64,000 nucleotides of DNA from Undaria pinnatifida (lineage: Eukaryota; Sar; Phaeophyceae; Laminariales; Alariaceae): contig JABAKD010000009.1 in assembly GCA_012845835.1 (NCBI GenBank), positions 4,254,904-4,318,903 of the forward strand, read 5' to 3'. A program made the position numbers and the translations under genes. Under the pieces are notes generated by a model. That model saw nothing but the letters and a program-made list of their open reading frames with translations, was not told the origin of the DNA and made no database searches. Shown piece by piece: positions 45,481-56,589 of the stretch (its first letter is position 1; every line of letters begins with the position of its first letter).

Positions 45481-46071
45481 GGTGTAAACCAGCGATAACA
45501 GGTAGGTCATCCCTACGGAAGTAGATGAAAAGGCGACGTGAGTTCGAAGTCGTACTACTAGCAACTGCCTAGCGGTACGAAATCCTACAAGAACTATTTC
45601 GAAACACCGACACTTTAGTACGAAGCCAAAGAGCGACATCGTCGCGAACTATACGTGCTGGTCAGGTTGTAAAGCTGACATATACCTGACTAGCCTAACT
45701 AGTGAACAGTAATGAATTGGGCCGTAATACGCGTGCCCTAAAGACCAGTCAATCAACGCACGGGTCCAATTCAGCTTTTCTCCTGAATCCCAAACGTAAA
45801 TCAAGTAATTTAACATGTCATTAATGAAATAGTTTGCTGACTTGAAAAAAAATAACTTTTATACCACATTTTAGAGGAAATACAGCTAGACTTCTCAAAA
45901 TCAGGTATATGACGTATTTTCAAAAATTCGCAGCCACTGCATGTCCATTGCACAACGGGGGCAGGCCCTCTAAGCGTCGTGAACTTATCTTGTGTTTCCC
46001 TCAAACCCTGCCCGTCGTTTCTGAAACATCGGAAATATATTTATCCAGTAGACTAGTCTATAAATATTTTC
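45481..46071. other. No gene recognised
   Basis: Nothing identifiable beyond short frames. Confidence 0.4.
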
Positions 46072-46235
46072 AAAATTAAAATACACTCCAACTGTGAGAT
46101 CGAATATTTTGTCGAAACTCATCTTTGCAAGCTGTGTGTGATACTCCGATTGCGCGTATTACGAGTTGTGTGTCTCACTAAGGATATAGGTCGGCGACTC
46201 CGCTTGCAACTACAGTGTAGCTATCAGGGTCATAT
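46072..46235 (+). repeat. G-tract dispersed repeat, copy 6 (head only)
   Basis: AAAATACACTCCAACTGTGA through CTATCAGGGTCA, close to the head of copy 4, ending abruptly before any G tract. Confidence 0.8.
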
Positions 46236-46365
46236 TTGTCCCATTTAATATACTTCCACTACTTTCGCACTCCATCCCAGTAGCAACTCATATCCGAGGT
46301 AACATACCGGGCCCGTCTCCCCCCTCCCCACCGCCGTACTTGCTGCCTTCATTTTTATCGCGACA

Positions 46366-46740
46366 TGAATTCAGCATTTTACTCCCTGAGCCTGGTCGAC
46401 TCGCGTCCAATTGTGCCCACCCACGGTGCTAGACGCACTCAACAGTTGATCCTTCTTTTCTGGCGTTGTTGCAAATATATTCAATATCTCACCACACACA
46501 GTGGGAATGGATCAAAAGGACGAACGCTTGTAACCACTATTCTAAGCGTAACCACTATTTTGACCACAAGGGGGACCATTACATGCCATTCATGATGTTC
46601 GCACTACTCACGCGCCCCCCTACTACGGCACGTGCCTTAATTTTAACAGTGAGAAGAGGAATTCAGCATTTTCTTCTCTCATCGACTCGCGTTGAGCGGT
46701 TGTGCCTAACTACGCTGCTAGATGCTCTCGACAGACTGTA
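46366..46740 (+). repeat. Diverged direct repeat, spacing about 294 bp
   Basis: AATTCAGCATTTT...CGACTCGCGT...TGCTAGA.GC.CTC occurs at 46366-46445 and again at 46660-46738; weaker similarity continues for about 80 bp after each. Confidence 0.6.
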
Positions 46741-46887
46741 TTAGTTGAATTTTTGTTTTTGCACTTTAGAAAGTATATTCAAAAATTCACCGTGGGAACC
46801 GAACTGAATGATCAACGCTATTTACAGTAGCATACGAGGGTAACCAACAACAAACAACCGGGGCGACCGGTTATATCGATCTATTCC

Positions 46888-47100
46888 GTTGTATATTATG
46901 ACTTTCTATTGCTTGGGAGGGAGAGTAGCTAGCTGACATGTCTACCTCAGTATCCAACGCTATCTCATACCCACATGTCTTTGCTAATATACACATAAGA
47001 CTATCCTCCCCTCCACTGTCTGGGTTCTACTGTGCGAATTCTCGGACGACTGAGGCATCAAATGGTCCAACGCCATTGACTTCTCCACACAACATCTCCT
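46888..47100 (+). repeat. Dispersed repeat, copy 1 (partner at 52515-52715)
   Basis: Shares GTATATTAT, GCTTGGGA.GGAGAG.AGCT, CTGACATGTCT, TACCCACATGT, CACTGTCTGGGTT and GCGAATTCTCGGACGACTG in order with 52515-52715. Non-coding. Confidence 0.75.
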
Positions 47101-47653
47101 AGAAAACATAAATATATATCAAATCATTCCTTGAATATCAAATCATTCCTTGGTGCCATGTACTTTGGTCAGGAGTTTTTTGTCTCGGCCTAAGTATGCG
47201 ATTCGCGGAACTGGATTTCTCGGTCGAATATAGCTTCGTTCGAGCGCCGCCTTTGGGGGGCGGCTCCAACGCCCCTCGCCCTACCGTGTCCGTTCCGCAC
47301 ATCGACGTGAACGCGGACGGGTGCCGACCGAGACGAGCGAGTGTCGAGGAGGAATTTTAGAAAAATTGTTGAATATTAATGGCTGCAACGGCTTCATGAT
47401 TTACAAAATTGGCATCATTTCCAAACAGTACGTGATAATGTTTGGAATTTTGCGGTGGCATACTCTCGAGCGTTCGTTTCTTTGATGTACTTTTTTACTA
47501 TTAATAGTTCGTTTGGGTTCTTGCCGCGCCTTTCCATTGTTTTTGTTTCTACTCGTTTTGCCAGCTGGAAATTTATATTTTTTTAGTGTGGGTTTACCTA
47601 AAACGTGACACTAACCATGGAATCATGACATATTCATGTATGTAACACAATTT
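47101..47653. other. No gene recognised
   Basis: Nothing identifiable. Confidence 0.4.
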
Positions 47654-48570
47654 CGAGACAAAACCAAGCAGGTAATACCGTCTCTTCGGCCTTTGGCCCT
47701 GGCTTTAGCATGGCCGCTGACACTCCAGGCAGCCTCTGCTGTAGGCATGAACGAGTGCGGTTGATTCGCAGCGAACTATCCCGCTGTGCTCGCTTCTATG
47801 TGGCCATTGTCCACGCCATTTCATGTCACCTCCCGTCTGTTTTGAGCTCGTCGTCGTGCCGTACAGGTACGAGGAAACCCGTACGCACCGGGTGAGAACA
47901 GCAGTATGTACGACGAGCATGAACTCCAACTGACAACATTGGCAAACACACAACATCAGGTGCAGAAGCAGTAGCCGAAGGGCGAAACTTCTAGCACATA
48001 CTGCAACAACCAGTAGCAACCAGAGCCACAGCAGATAGCTCAAAGTGCAGCACGAGTGCAGTTGGCAAGTTTAGTCGTACACGCATCACTCTGTCTAATA
48101 GTCTAAATATAACAGAATCTCGAGACAAAACCAAGCAGGTAGAGCCGTCTCTTCGGCTTTGGCCCTGGTTTTAGCACGGCCGCTGACACTCCAGGCAGCC
48201 TCTGCTGTAGGCATGAACGAGTGCGGTTGATTCGCAGCGAACGATCCCGCTGTGCTCGCTTCTAAGTGGCCATTGTCCATGCCATTTCATGTCACCTCTC
48301 TTCTGTTTTGAGGTCCTCGTCGTGCCGTCGAGGTACGAGGAAACCCGTACGTACTGGGTGAGAAGAGCAGAATGTACGACGAGCATGAACGGTAACTGAC
48401 AACGTTGGCAAGCACACAACATCAGGTAGGTGCTGCAGCAGTAGCCGAAGGGCGAAACTTCTAGCACATGCTGCAGCAACTAGTAGCAACCAGAACCACA
48501 GCAGATAGCTCAAAGTGCCGTACGAGTGCCGTTGGCAAGTTTAGTCGTGCACACATCACTCTGTCCAATA
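47654..48570. repeat. 467-bp tandem duplication
   Basis: Two units, starting CGAGACAAAACCAAGCAGGT at 47654 and 48121, about 90 percent identical by eye. An indel in the second unit shifts the minus-strand frame that is open in the first, so the shared frame does not look protected. Confidence 0.9.
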
Positions 48571-48965
48571 TATAACAACCGTTTTATGTTCATATTGATG
48601 GAGAAAAAAATACCAGGTATTACATTTTCTGTAAGAATGATACGTCGTGCGAGCGCACGTTTTGATTCTGGTGCCGTGAGACCATCGAGCACACCGCATG
48701 TTTTACCCAAACAAGAGCCAACAAGAGGCAGCGCACAGGGGCCCCCAACACAGAGACACGTGACAACCACGGCCAGCTGTCGATCGCGTAATTCGCCGGC
48801 AGTCCGTGCCTCGGTGGGTGTATCGGAAGTCGTTCGTAGTACTGCTGTGGATCGTCGAAAAACCACGTGGCATCATTCTGGTGGCAGACTCGCCAGTAGA
48901 CCCCCCAAAATGTATTTACCTTTTCTTTTTCTTGGCCCCATACCCCCATTTCCTTTCCTTTCTCT

Positions 48966-49333
48966 TCTTTGTTTGTTTCTTTTTTCCAATTGACTTGCGT
49001 CTGTTGTGCGTATGCGTAGTGATGGATACCACGTGTAATATATATATGGGATAGTTTTCCTTGGTGGGCAAGCGGTATAGTCGGTTTTTCCAGGCGCGAG
49101 TAATGAGACGTTTGCACCGGTATGGATCTGGCACATCGTAGACTGACTCCCGATTTCACTTTTATATGTTTCTGGTGGTGGCATGAATTGCGTCAGCTGT
49201 GATTTATGCGTGTACCACCTTTGGTTTGTGCTTTTCCCTTAGGGTATTCCTCATCTCCAGAGTGACTGGAGCCTGTCCTGTAACCACGGACTCGATTATG
49301 CGAGTTAATGTGAGAACGACAACAACAACAACT
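48966..49333 (+). mobile_element. 5'-truncated LINE 3' end copy with AAC tail
   Basis: Matches 8104-8484 in order (AATTGACTT, GTGCGTATGCG, the exact block GACTGACTCCCGATTTCACT and its continuation to GTGTACCACCTT, GCGAGTTAATGTGAGAAC), ending in a short interrupted AAC run. No coding part. A CT-rich stretch precedes it, as in the other copy. Confidence 0.8.
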
Positions 49334-49483
49334 GAAATATTGCCTGTTTCTTGACCTCTCAGCTGCTTCCTGCAAATTTGGCCTTTCTGCCAAGACAATT
49401 TTGAACGTTTTCGCGATTTTTTCATCCTTTATGTCTAGTAAGTTGAACTTCCTGCTGCCGCTAATTTGCCGCCTGTGCATTAG

Positions 49484-50116
49484 TTGCGGAACGGTCCAGC
49501 CTTAGCTTTTCTTCGATTCGCACCATTTGGTTTGAACTTGACGAAGCTTCATCGGCTGAGATCTGAGCTTGGCTCATCAGCTCGACACCGCCCAGCACCC
49601 CATCGGAGCGCTATAGCTTACAGCAACGAAGCGCCGTGCAGTGCCCTGCGATGCCCTGCGGCTCAGCTCAGCAGCGCACCGCTAGCTCAGCAGAGCGACG
49701 CGCTATGCTTTGCCGTGCTGTGCCGTCGCGGTCGTTCGTTATTCATGATATCTTAAGCTCCGCGTACGCTGATATTTAGGTATTTGTCGCGCATATTCTA
49801 TACATATCGCGTCAACCATCGTAATATCATACAATATGGGGGAGGGAATGTAATCTCTATGCAAAGATCCTGTTTTGATAATCAATTGCCAGCCGGCCGC
49901 CCTCGTGGTCTATTAAAAATAGTGGTTTTACCCTCGAATTCTACTAACGTTTGGTTGTCCTTAAGTTCGACACCCACCACGACAAGATTTGACAATATTT
50001 TCAAAAATGCAACAAAAAAAATAACAGGGATCAACTGCTGAGAGCGCCTAGCAGCGTGGGTTGGTTCGACGCGAGTCGACGAGGGAAAAAGAAGCTGGAT
50101 TCTCCTCGCGGTAAAA
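49484..50116. other. No gene recognised; GC-rich GCGC/AGC stretch
   Basis: 49600-49740 is rich in imperfect GCTCAGC and TGCCGTG units; open frames there look compositional. Confidence 0.4.
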
Positions 50117-50632
50117 ATGAAAGCACGTGGCGAAGTGGGGAGGGAGGAGGAGGGCCCGCTATTGACCCCGGATCTCAGTTACTGCTGGGAGGGAGCGCGA
50201 GAGTGGTGCGGGGATAATAAATTGGATGAAGAAAAAAAATGTTGCAAAGGTACATTATTATTACTACCAGTAAATAATATGTCAGTCTCTAGGAAATACG
50301 CACGGCACTATCAGCAGTCGTCATGGTACAGACTCTCCGGATATTATGCATTGATGGGACGCGTCCAATTTCGACAACGTGAAAGCCCCCACGAAGAAAA
50401 GACAGCAGACACACATATTCCGCCTTCCCGAGGAAAAACAAAAAAGAAGCGCTACGCAAACCTCCTGTACGAGCAAAGCCACCCCCGCACCAATTTTAGA
50501 CAACGCCGCCTCAACGAGAGATCGCCTTCCTCTTCTACGTTTTCCTCCTCGCCCGCGACCACGCAGACCAATCAATGCGACAGCCTTCACGTAACAAACA
50601 AAGCAATCTTTTCCAAAAACCTCGCCGGCTGA
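50117..50632 (+). CDS. Hypothetical protein, 171 codons
   Basis: A fairly long plus-strand frame of mixed composition (YCWEGAREWCGDNKL, SWYRLSGYYALMGRVQFRQR, then Ser/Thr-rich). No domain recognised. An overlapping minus frame (50321-50635) is nearly as open, which lowers confidence. Confidence 0.2.
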   Translation: MKARGEVGREEEGPLLTPDLSYCWEGAREWCGDNKLDEEKKCCKGTLLLLPVNNMSVSRKYARHYQQSSWYRLSGYYALMGRVQFRQRESPHEEKTADTHIPPSRGKTKKKRYANLLYEQSHPRTNFRQRRLNERSPSSSTFSSSPATTQTNQCDSLHVTNKAIFSKNLAG

Positions 50633-50670
50633 CATGTCCTCATGTCGACGTTTGATGCAAACCCACTTTG

Positions 50671-50945
50671 GACCCAGGCTACGTACGTTAGGGGGGTCCC
50701 CTGTTTTGGGCTTTTTATTTCAGTGGCAAGGGGTCACTCGCGCGAGTAACCCCTTAGTTACTATGCAATCTTTCGTTTTCTTTATGTTCTACATTGACGA
50801 AATCAATCCGCAATGCAAAGGTGATCTAAGCTGCGGCAAATCAAGTTCCTAGACCATCTTCATCCGTAGGGTACAGAGCTACTCGTGCGAGTGGCTCAAA
50901 TACATCAGTGAAAATGGGCGTACCCCCCCTACCGTAGCCTTGGTC
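50671..50945. mobile_element. MITE family C, copy 2
   Basis: 275 bp, flanked by the 4-bp direct repeat TTTG (50667-50670, 50946-50949). Ends: left GACCCAGGCTACGTACGTTA, right (read inward) GACCAAGGCTACGGTAGGGG. Internal palindromes CACTCGCGCGAGT and CTACTCGTGCGAGTGG. Opposite orientation to copy 3 at 62757-63025. Confidence 0.88.
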
Positions 50946-51341
50946 TTTGCATCCTGTCGACTTCGAACCTCCATTGCCACGGGGACAGCAGTGCAGTCTC
51001 TTCATTAATGCCAAGTCCTCTTTTGTTTCGCCTAGAGGCGACGCAGGTTCTCAATAATGCTATTTTTGGTATTTTTATTTGATAGACGCCAACCTTTACT
51101 TGACGGCGCATTTTACATAATTTGTTTCGCCTATCCTTGCCTTCTGTGTTGTATAATATTACGTTTTTTTCTCGTGTCAAAGCATGACTTTCATAATCCC
51201 ATGTTCGTATTTAACTCTTGGCATTACTTTAAAGTTCAATAGATGCCAAATTGGACAGCTACACCTTAAGTTGTCCAAGTGCTGCCCTGCCCTACCCGAA
51301 GCATTCGCCGGCGCCCATGCGGAGCCCTTGTATACTATAAA

Positions 51342-51985
51342 AATTAAGATACACTCCAGCTGTGAGATCGAATATTATGTTCAAACTCATATTTGCAAGC
51401 TGTGTGTGATACCCCGATCGCGCGTGTTACGGGTTGTGTGCTCTCGCTAAGGATATAGGTCGGCGACCCCCCTTGCAACTAACGTGTAGCTATCAGGGTC
51501 AACAGGGTAATGTTAGGCAGTCTGTGCGCGTAAACTATAAAACCCGTTTCCGAGGGGGACGGAATCTGACAGCTGTGGAAGGAAATGCATCACTTTATCA
51601 ACTGAATGCTTTAAGTCGAATATCCGGTGAAGGGTGGGCAGGGTATTTATGGCCGTGGCGGCCTGATTTTGATCGAAAGAGGGGCGGGAGGGGGGGAGGG
51701 GGTGGAGGGGACGGGGGGGGCAGGTCAATTTGTGCGTGGAAACTATAAATCCTTCTTGTGGGGGAGGGGGGGTGGGTGTGGCGGGGGGGGGGGGGGGGGG
51801 TGGGGGGGAGGGCTTTAAGTCGGACAGATGTAGGGGTTTGCTATACGCGTGTTGCTAGGTCTAGGCGATGGTGCGGGTGGTGAGGAAGGAGGGGACGTTG
51901 GGGGCGGGGGGGGGTTGGAATTGCAGCAGCGGCATGGAAGGCTCTAAAACATATACCGTGATATAAACCCTCACATGCCAATGAA
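51342..51985 (+). repeat. G-tract dispersed repeat, copy 7
   Basis: Head block, G islands near 51680-51720 and 51762-51810, then TAGGGGTTTGCTATACGCG and GCAGCAGCGGCATGGA blocks, truncated before the later internal units. Confidence 0.8.
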
Positions 51986-52039
51986 TAAAAGAAAAGAAAA
52001 TGAGTACCTATACTTGTTTTATTATTTTTATTATTTATT

Positions 52040-52092
52040 TTTTTTTATCCTCCGGCGGATGGGGGAAAAAAAAGCTTTAGCTCACCACACTT
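52040..52092 (-). mobile_element. Retroposon 3' end (minus), partner of 55441-55501
   Basis: On the minus strand: AAGTGTGGTGAGCTAAAGCT, a T run, CCCATCCGCCGGAGGAT, then an A-rich tail. Same terminal sequence as 55441-55501. It is a 5'-truncated tail only. Confidence 0.6.
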
Positions 52093-52205
52093 CCACATAT
52101 TTTCATACAGTTTGTAAATATACGTAGTTTTACGAGAATAGCACCTACATCCTCATAATATCTGCATCCCCTCACCATCCAAATAAAAAGGGTGGGTGGG
52201 CGGGA

Positions 52206-52425
52206 TAAATCGCGAATTGTCTGGTCCTCCAGTGAGCGACCGGTGTCTAGCAGCAAATAACAACTCTGTCTGTTCGCGTGTTCTACCAGTCTGCCAGCCC
52301 CGTCTCGTGCGGTATCCACTTGGTATCTCCGCAAGGGCGACCAATCAAACAATGCCAGCTGCTGCTGTCAAAGTGAAAGCTACGTACGTACTCCGTCAAA
52401 CAAACAACGAACCATAACGCCGGAA
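52206..52425 (+). repeat. Dispersed repeat, copy 1 (partner at 58563-58775)
   Basis: Shares CCAGTGAGCGACCG.TGTCTAG, GTGTTCTACCAGT, GCGGTATCCA, AATGCCAGCTGCTGCTGTC and TACGTACGTACTCCG with 58563-58775, same orientation. No conserved frame. Confidence 0.8.
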
Positions 52426-52514
52426 TAGCCCTTTAATGCAAAGAATATATACATCTTGTCGGTTGTCAATTCCTAATATAGTTTCTCTTTGTTATATATA
52501 TATCTTTCAAATTG

Positions 52515-52715
52515 CATTGTATATTATCATTTTCTGTGGCTTGGGATGGAGAGCAGCTGGCTGACATGTCTCCCACACTATCTCACTCCGCCGCATACCC
52601 ACATGTTATTGCCTATTAACACGTTTCTTTCCCTGCACTGTCTGGGTTTTGCGATGCGAATTCTCGGACGACTGCGACACACCGAATGGCCCAACACCAT
52701 TAACCCGATGGATAT
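52515..52715 (+). repeat. Dispersed repeat, copy 2 (partner at 46888-47100)
   Basis: See the entry at 46888; same orientation, about 5.6 kb apart. Confidence 0.75.
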
Positions 52716-52821
52716 ATTGAATCGAAGCTAGCTTTTTCGAAATGAATCCGGCTTGATTGTCCTCTGACGCACGACACCAAGCAGCGAAATCAATCTAAGC
52801 CTACACTTGGCCTCCTCGGAC

Positions 52822-54396
52822 TCACATGGTCGAAGATACCGGTCCTGTGCGGTTAACCCACGAAAAGTGCACCATAATAACCGGAACCCGACGCGGATAT
52901 TCTATCAAACTAACTCGCATCTGATCGACGGAGGTACTGGTGCCTAAACCTCCCGTACAAAGATCTACACCCGCTTGCCGCGAGTTCTGCTCCAGGTTGA
53001 GAAAACGACGATAATCTCGACTGTCCAAGCTACACGTCATCCGGTGGAACCCGAGCTCGTTCGTTCGACAAAGTTGGCCCCGCCAGCTGACGGGACCCTC
53101 ATCCCATTTCGTCGTCAACCTTGGACAAATTGGCGGATCTTCACCTTTTCCTCTCCGTCTCCGTCTCCCGAAGCTGAAGCGCTCGGTACCGTGCGAACAC
53201 CAGATTTGGGTTTGTTGCGTGCGTCCCCAATGGCGCCTCCTCATGCATTCATTCTTTTCCCTAGATTTGTCGGCCAGATCGTGGCGGTACTTGCACGGAT
53301 ATCCATTTCGCTTGAACCGGCATCCCGCCAGGGAGGCCCGACCGAAGCACGGAAGCTGAGCGCAATCTTAGTCCTTGCGCGCTCGTTTGACCCCACGCCT
53401 TTATTTTTCACGAGGTGCAACCGATTTCTTTTGAACGTCGACGTGCTCTAGCCCACCACCGTCAATAGAGGAGCGAAACTTTGCCCTGACGGGAACCATC
53501 GCTTCTTGCATATCGTGGATCCCCGGCGGCTCGTGCCAGTTAGACTTAGAATAGTTAGCTGCGTCGAGAATCCGCGGTCGACCAATCCTCTGGATCTTTG
53601 TTGATGAAGCGGGCTGTTCTCATCTTGTCGACCGTCATTTGAATCGCTTGGGGTTTTGCTTCGCCGTGTGACTTCACCATGACGACACCGTCCTGGAATG
53701 CCGCGCGTAGCTTCTCCACCCGCGTCTTTCCCCCAACTGAAGTAATGTCCGATGACGAGAAGCAACCCCTTCGACCAGAATGGCGAACTGCTTTTCAATG
53801 CGATGGTGCCAACAGTGCCCAGTTCCGCCTCACGCGGCATAAATCGGTGACATCATGCCTCGCTGAAGAGTTGACCTGTTCCACTGACGCAAAATATGCC
53901 AAGGCTGTGTTCTTGCATACTGCTTGCATCTGGACCATCGACGATTCACACTCCTTTGCCTTCTCACGACAAAATATCCAAAACGCCCGAAGGTTGTGGA
54001 TCTTCCAACCTGTGATCCTCTCCTTCAGCCACAACTTGTTGACATGCTGCCGCGAGCATAAGCCGCACCGATATTTGGGCCCTGGTTACTGTTCGGCTAG
54101 TCAGCGTCTTGGTTGTCTCGATGTCATCCAGCGCATTCTGGAGGTGCCCTAGCACGTCCTCAATCTTTTGGAATTGCCCCCCGTTCTCGGCGGTAGCACC
54201 CTCAATCTTTTCGAGCCGCGCCCCCGTTCACGACCGCATCGGCCTCCATCGCATGAAGCCGGTCGTTAACCGCCTTGCGGTGCACAGTGTATTCAGCTTG
54301 ACGCACTGAACGTTTGCCCGCGTTGCTGCTAGCACCACGGGATCGGCTGTTCGCACCACTCAGCTTGCCGCTCATCGTAGTCGTCTCTGACCACAC
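52822..54396 (-). pseudogene. Ty1/copia gag and protease region (decayed)
   Basis: From Met at about 54372 on the minus strand: MSGKLSGANSRSRG and RQAEYTVHRKAVNDRLHAM (gag start), then in shifted phases ITGWKIHNLRAFWIFCREKA, a VDKMRTARF-type segment, a Cys/His-bearing basic region (CRFKRNGYPCKYRH) and finally GGLGTSTSVDQMRVSL with VPVIMVHFSWV, resembling the copia protease region and the block that follows it. Several stops and frameshifts. Integrase and beyond are absent at the left edge, near 52820. It may belong to the same family as the int-RT-RH remnant at the window start, but lies in the opposite orientation 50 kb away. Confidence 0.5.
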
Positions 54397-55440
54397 CGTG
54401 TCTTTGAGTCGAAATCAATCCTCTATATGAGGAACAAATCAACCCGCGAACGTGATACTAGGTCAGCATTCATAGTGAGTGCAAGTTGTAAAAGGCCGGC
54501 CATAACTTTACAGGCGGCCACAACTTCGCCTGTGGAACCAGGGTCGCTTGCCATCACTTCATATGCGGAAAATAACGTATTTTTTGCTCATTTTTGCTCG
54601 AGCAGCCAGCATGGGCACACACGTATATCATATTTTTGTATGTACTCCTTTGGTCATCAGGCGAGTTGCTGTGTGGTTACCACTGCCTTGTTGCGAACTG
54701 GTGTTTCAGCGAGGAAGTCAGTCAATTCGATTCAGATTTTTAAATGTTTTGTCACCCCATCACAACCACGGAAGGGGTGTCCGCAAAACATATTATATTC
54801 CCTGTCTGACAACCACTATCACCAACACAAGGCAAATCACATCGAGAAATGCAATCGTACTGCATTTCCATCGTCGTCGTTGCCACGACGACGACATCAC
54901 GTGTATTCATGTACCTGCTCCGGTGCAATACTGGCGGAGATTAATTGATCGTTTTTTTTTTTCACGTATGTATGCCATTTTTGTTTTGATAATGTTGTTC
55001 AGTTAGGAAACAGTGTGAAAATTTTAATCTGCGCCCCATCGCGGACGCGTGAGAGGTACCAGCAAGATTATCCAGTAACACCGAGGACCAACGCCCGAAT
55101 GGGTAGGGTGGACCGTAACTGGACCAAGTCCGGCGGAAGGCCATCTCCCATGGCCAGGGGTTTTGTTAGTGAGTGAGCTTGCGCAAGCCCCACACTACCC
55201 GGAAAGATGACATTCCGGGTGGCTATCTCAACCGAACGTGACCCTCAGGGTACAGGCCGGGTCGACATACACACACATCCGTATACAACGGCAGCTTGCG
55301 CTGCCGGGGTTGGAGCGAAGACCACTGATGGGGACTGCTTACGCTATACCTACAATGGGACCCGAAGGGTGCGCCAGCTAGCGTTGGGCTGTGAAAGCAA
55401 CCGAGTTGAATCGACACACGACGCGTATGAAAATACGCGA

Positions 55441-55501
55441 AAGTGTGGTGAGCTAAAGCTTAATTTTTCCCCATCCGCCGGAGGATATCAAAAAAAAAAA
55501 A
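55441..55501 (+). mobile_element. Retroposon 3' end with poly(A) tail
   Basis: GTGTGGTGAGCTAAAGCTTA, a T run, CCCCATCCGCCGGAGGATAT, then 12 A. Repeated in inverse orientation at 52040-52092. The body to the left (about 55030-55440) carries no recognised frame, so LINE versus SINE cannot be told. Confidence 0.6.
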
Positions 55502-55773
55502 GACACGGACAGCTATTTAAATCCAGCATATGCGTACTGCTTTTGAGCAGACAAGATAATGTGATCACTTTGAAACATTGTGGTGACCAGCCGGAATAAA
55601 CAGTTTCACTATAATACCCAGTCGAAATTTAGCGATGTAAGATTTTGTCGTATTGCCGCGATCTGTGAATTCACTTATTCAAGTTTTTTTTCATCCAACA
55701 CGACGCAATTTCTGCCCTTGCGGTTGACTATCTCTACACGTATCCACGCTGAAGACCTCTCGAGCGTTAGGCT

Positions 55774-56080
55774 GTGAAGATTGTCTGTCACACAACCATG
55801 CGGGTGGGAAGTAATTCTTTCATATTGCCACATTATGTACTTGTGCTCGCGCAAAAGATCCCTCGAGACAATCGTTTTGCTGTGAAGTTTATCTCTCACC
55901 CAGCAGTCCGCATGGGGCATCACCCTTTCTTTCATTATGCCGCATATCATTCTCGTGCACATATGATCGTTTATCTGTGAAGATTATTTCTTGCTCAGCA
56001 GTCCGCATGGGGAACCACTTGTTCATTATGCCACATAATATACATCGTGCGCGTACACGTCGATCTGAAATAATAATCTG
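55774..56080 (+). repeat. Three-unit degenerate tandem repeat, about 100-bp unit
   Basis: GTGAAGATT, CA.CATGCGGGTGG/CAGTCCGCATGGGG and CATTATGCC.CAT recur at about 55776, 55880 and 55977. Glycine/His-type frames on either strand follow from the repeat. Confidence 0.75.
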
Positions 56081-56432
56081 CACCCCACCGCCAAAGCGCG
56101 ATGGGTGCCAGCAAGATTTTATTCAGTTTCTCTGGATGAGCGAAGACTTACACGTGCAATGTTTTTGCGACGCCTTGCGGCAACGTATGAACTCCACTGC
56201 AATAATAGGTAAAGTATGACATCACGACTCACCCAACAGCAGCGTAATATCACGACGCACCAAACATCTGTAACATGGAGCGGATTTTGTGGTCAACTTA
56301 CAGAATACATGAATTTGTCCGCGCCCAACGTCACGTGAATCCATCTTCAGTTGCTACACAAACCACCTGCTGCTGAGCCTTTTATAATTATTTTGACTGC
56401 AACATGTGATCGAATGGCGGAAACATCGCTGA

Positions 56433-56562
56433 CGTTTCAACCAACAGCAATCCAACACGTTTGTCTGCGGGTCCTTGTGTTCAAACACACCATGTACGTT
56501 TTAACCAACAGCAATCCAACGCATTTTTCTGCCGGTCTTTGTGGTAAAACACACTATGCACG
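56433..56562 (+). repeat. 65-bp tandem duplication
   Basis: GTTTCAACCAACAGCAATCC and its near copy start at 56433 and 56498. Confidence 0.85.
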
Positions 56563-56589
56563 ATATATAACCCCTCTTGTTCAAACCAT

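Noticed and set aside
47705-48479. Membrane-like minus-strand frame seen in both units of the tandem duplication
   Set aside because: An indel in the second unit breaks the frame after about 26 residues, so it is not preserved.
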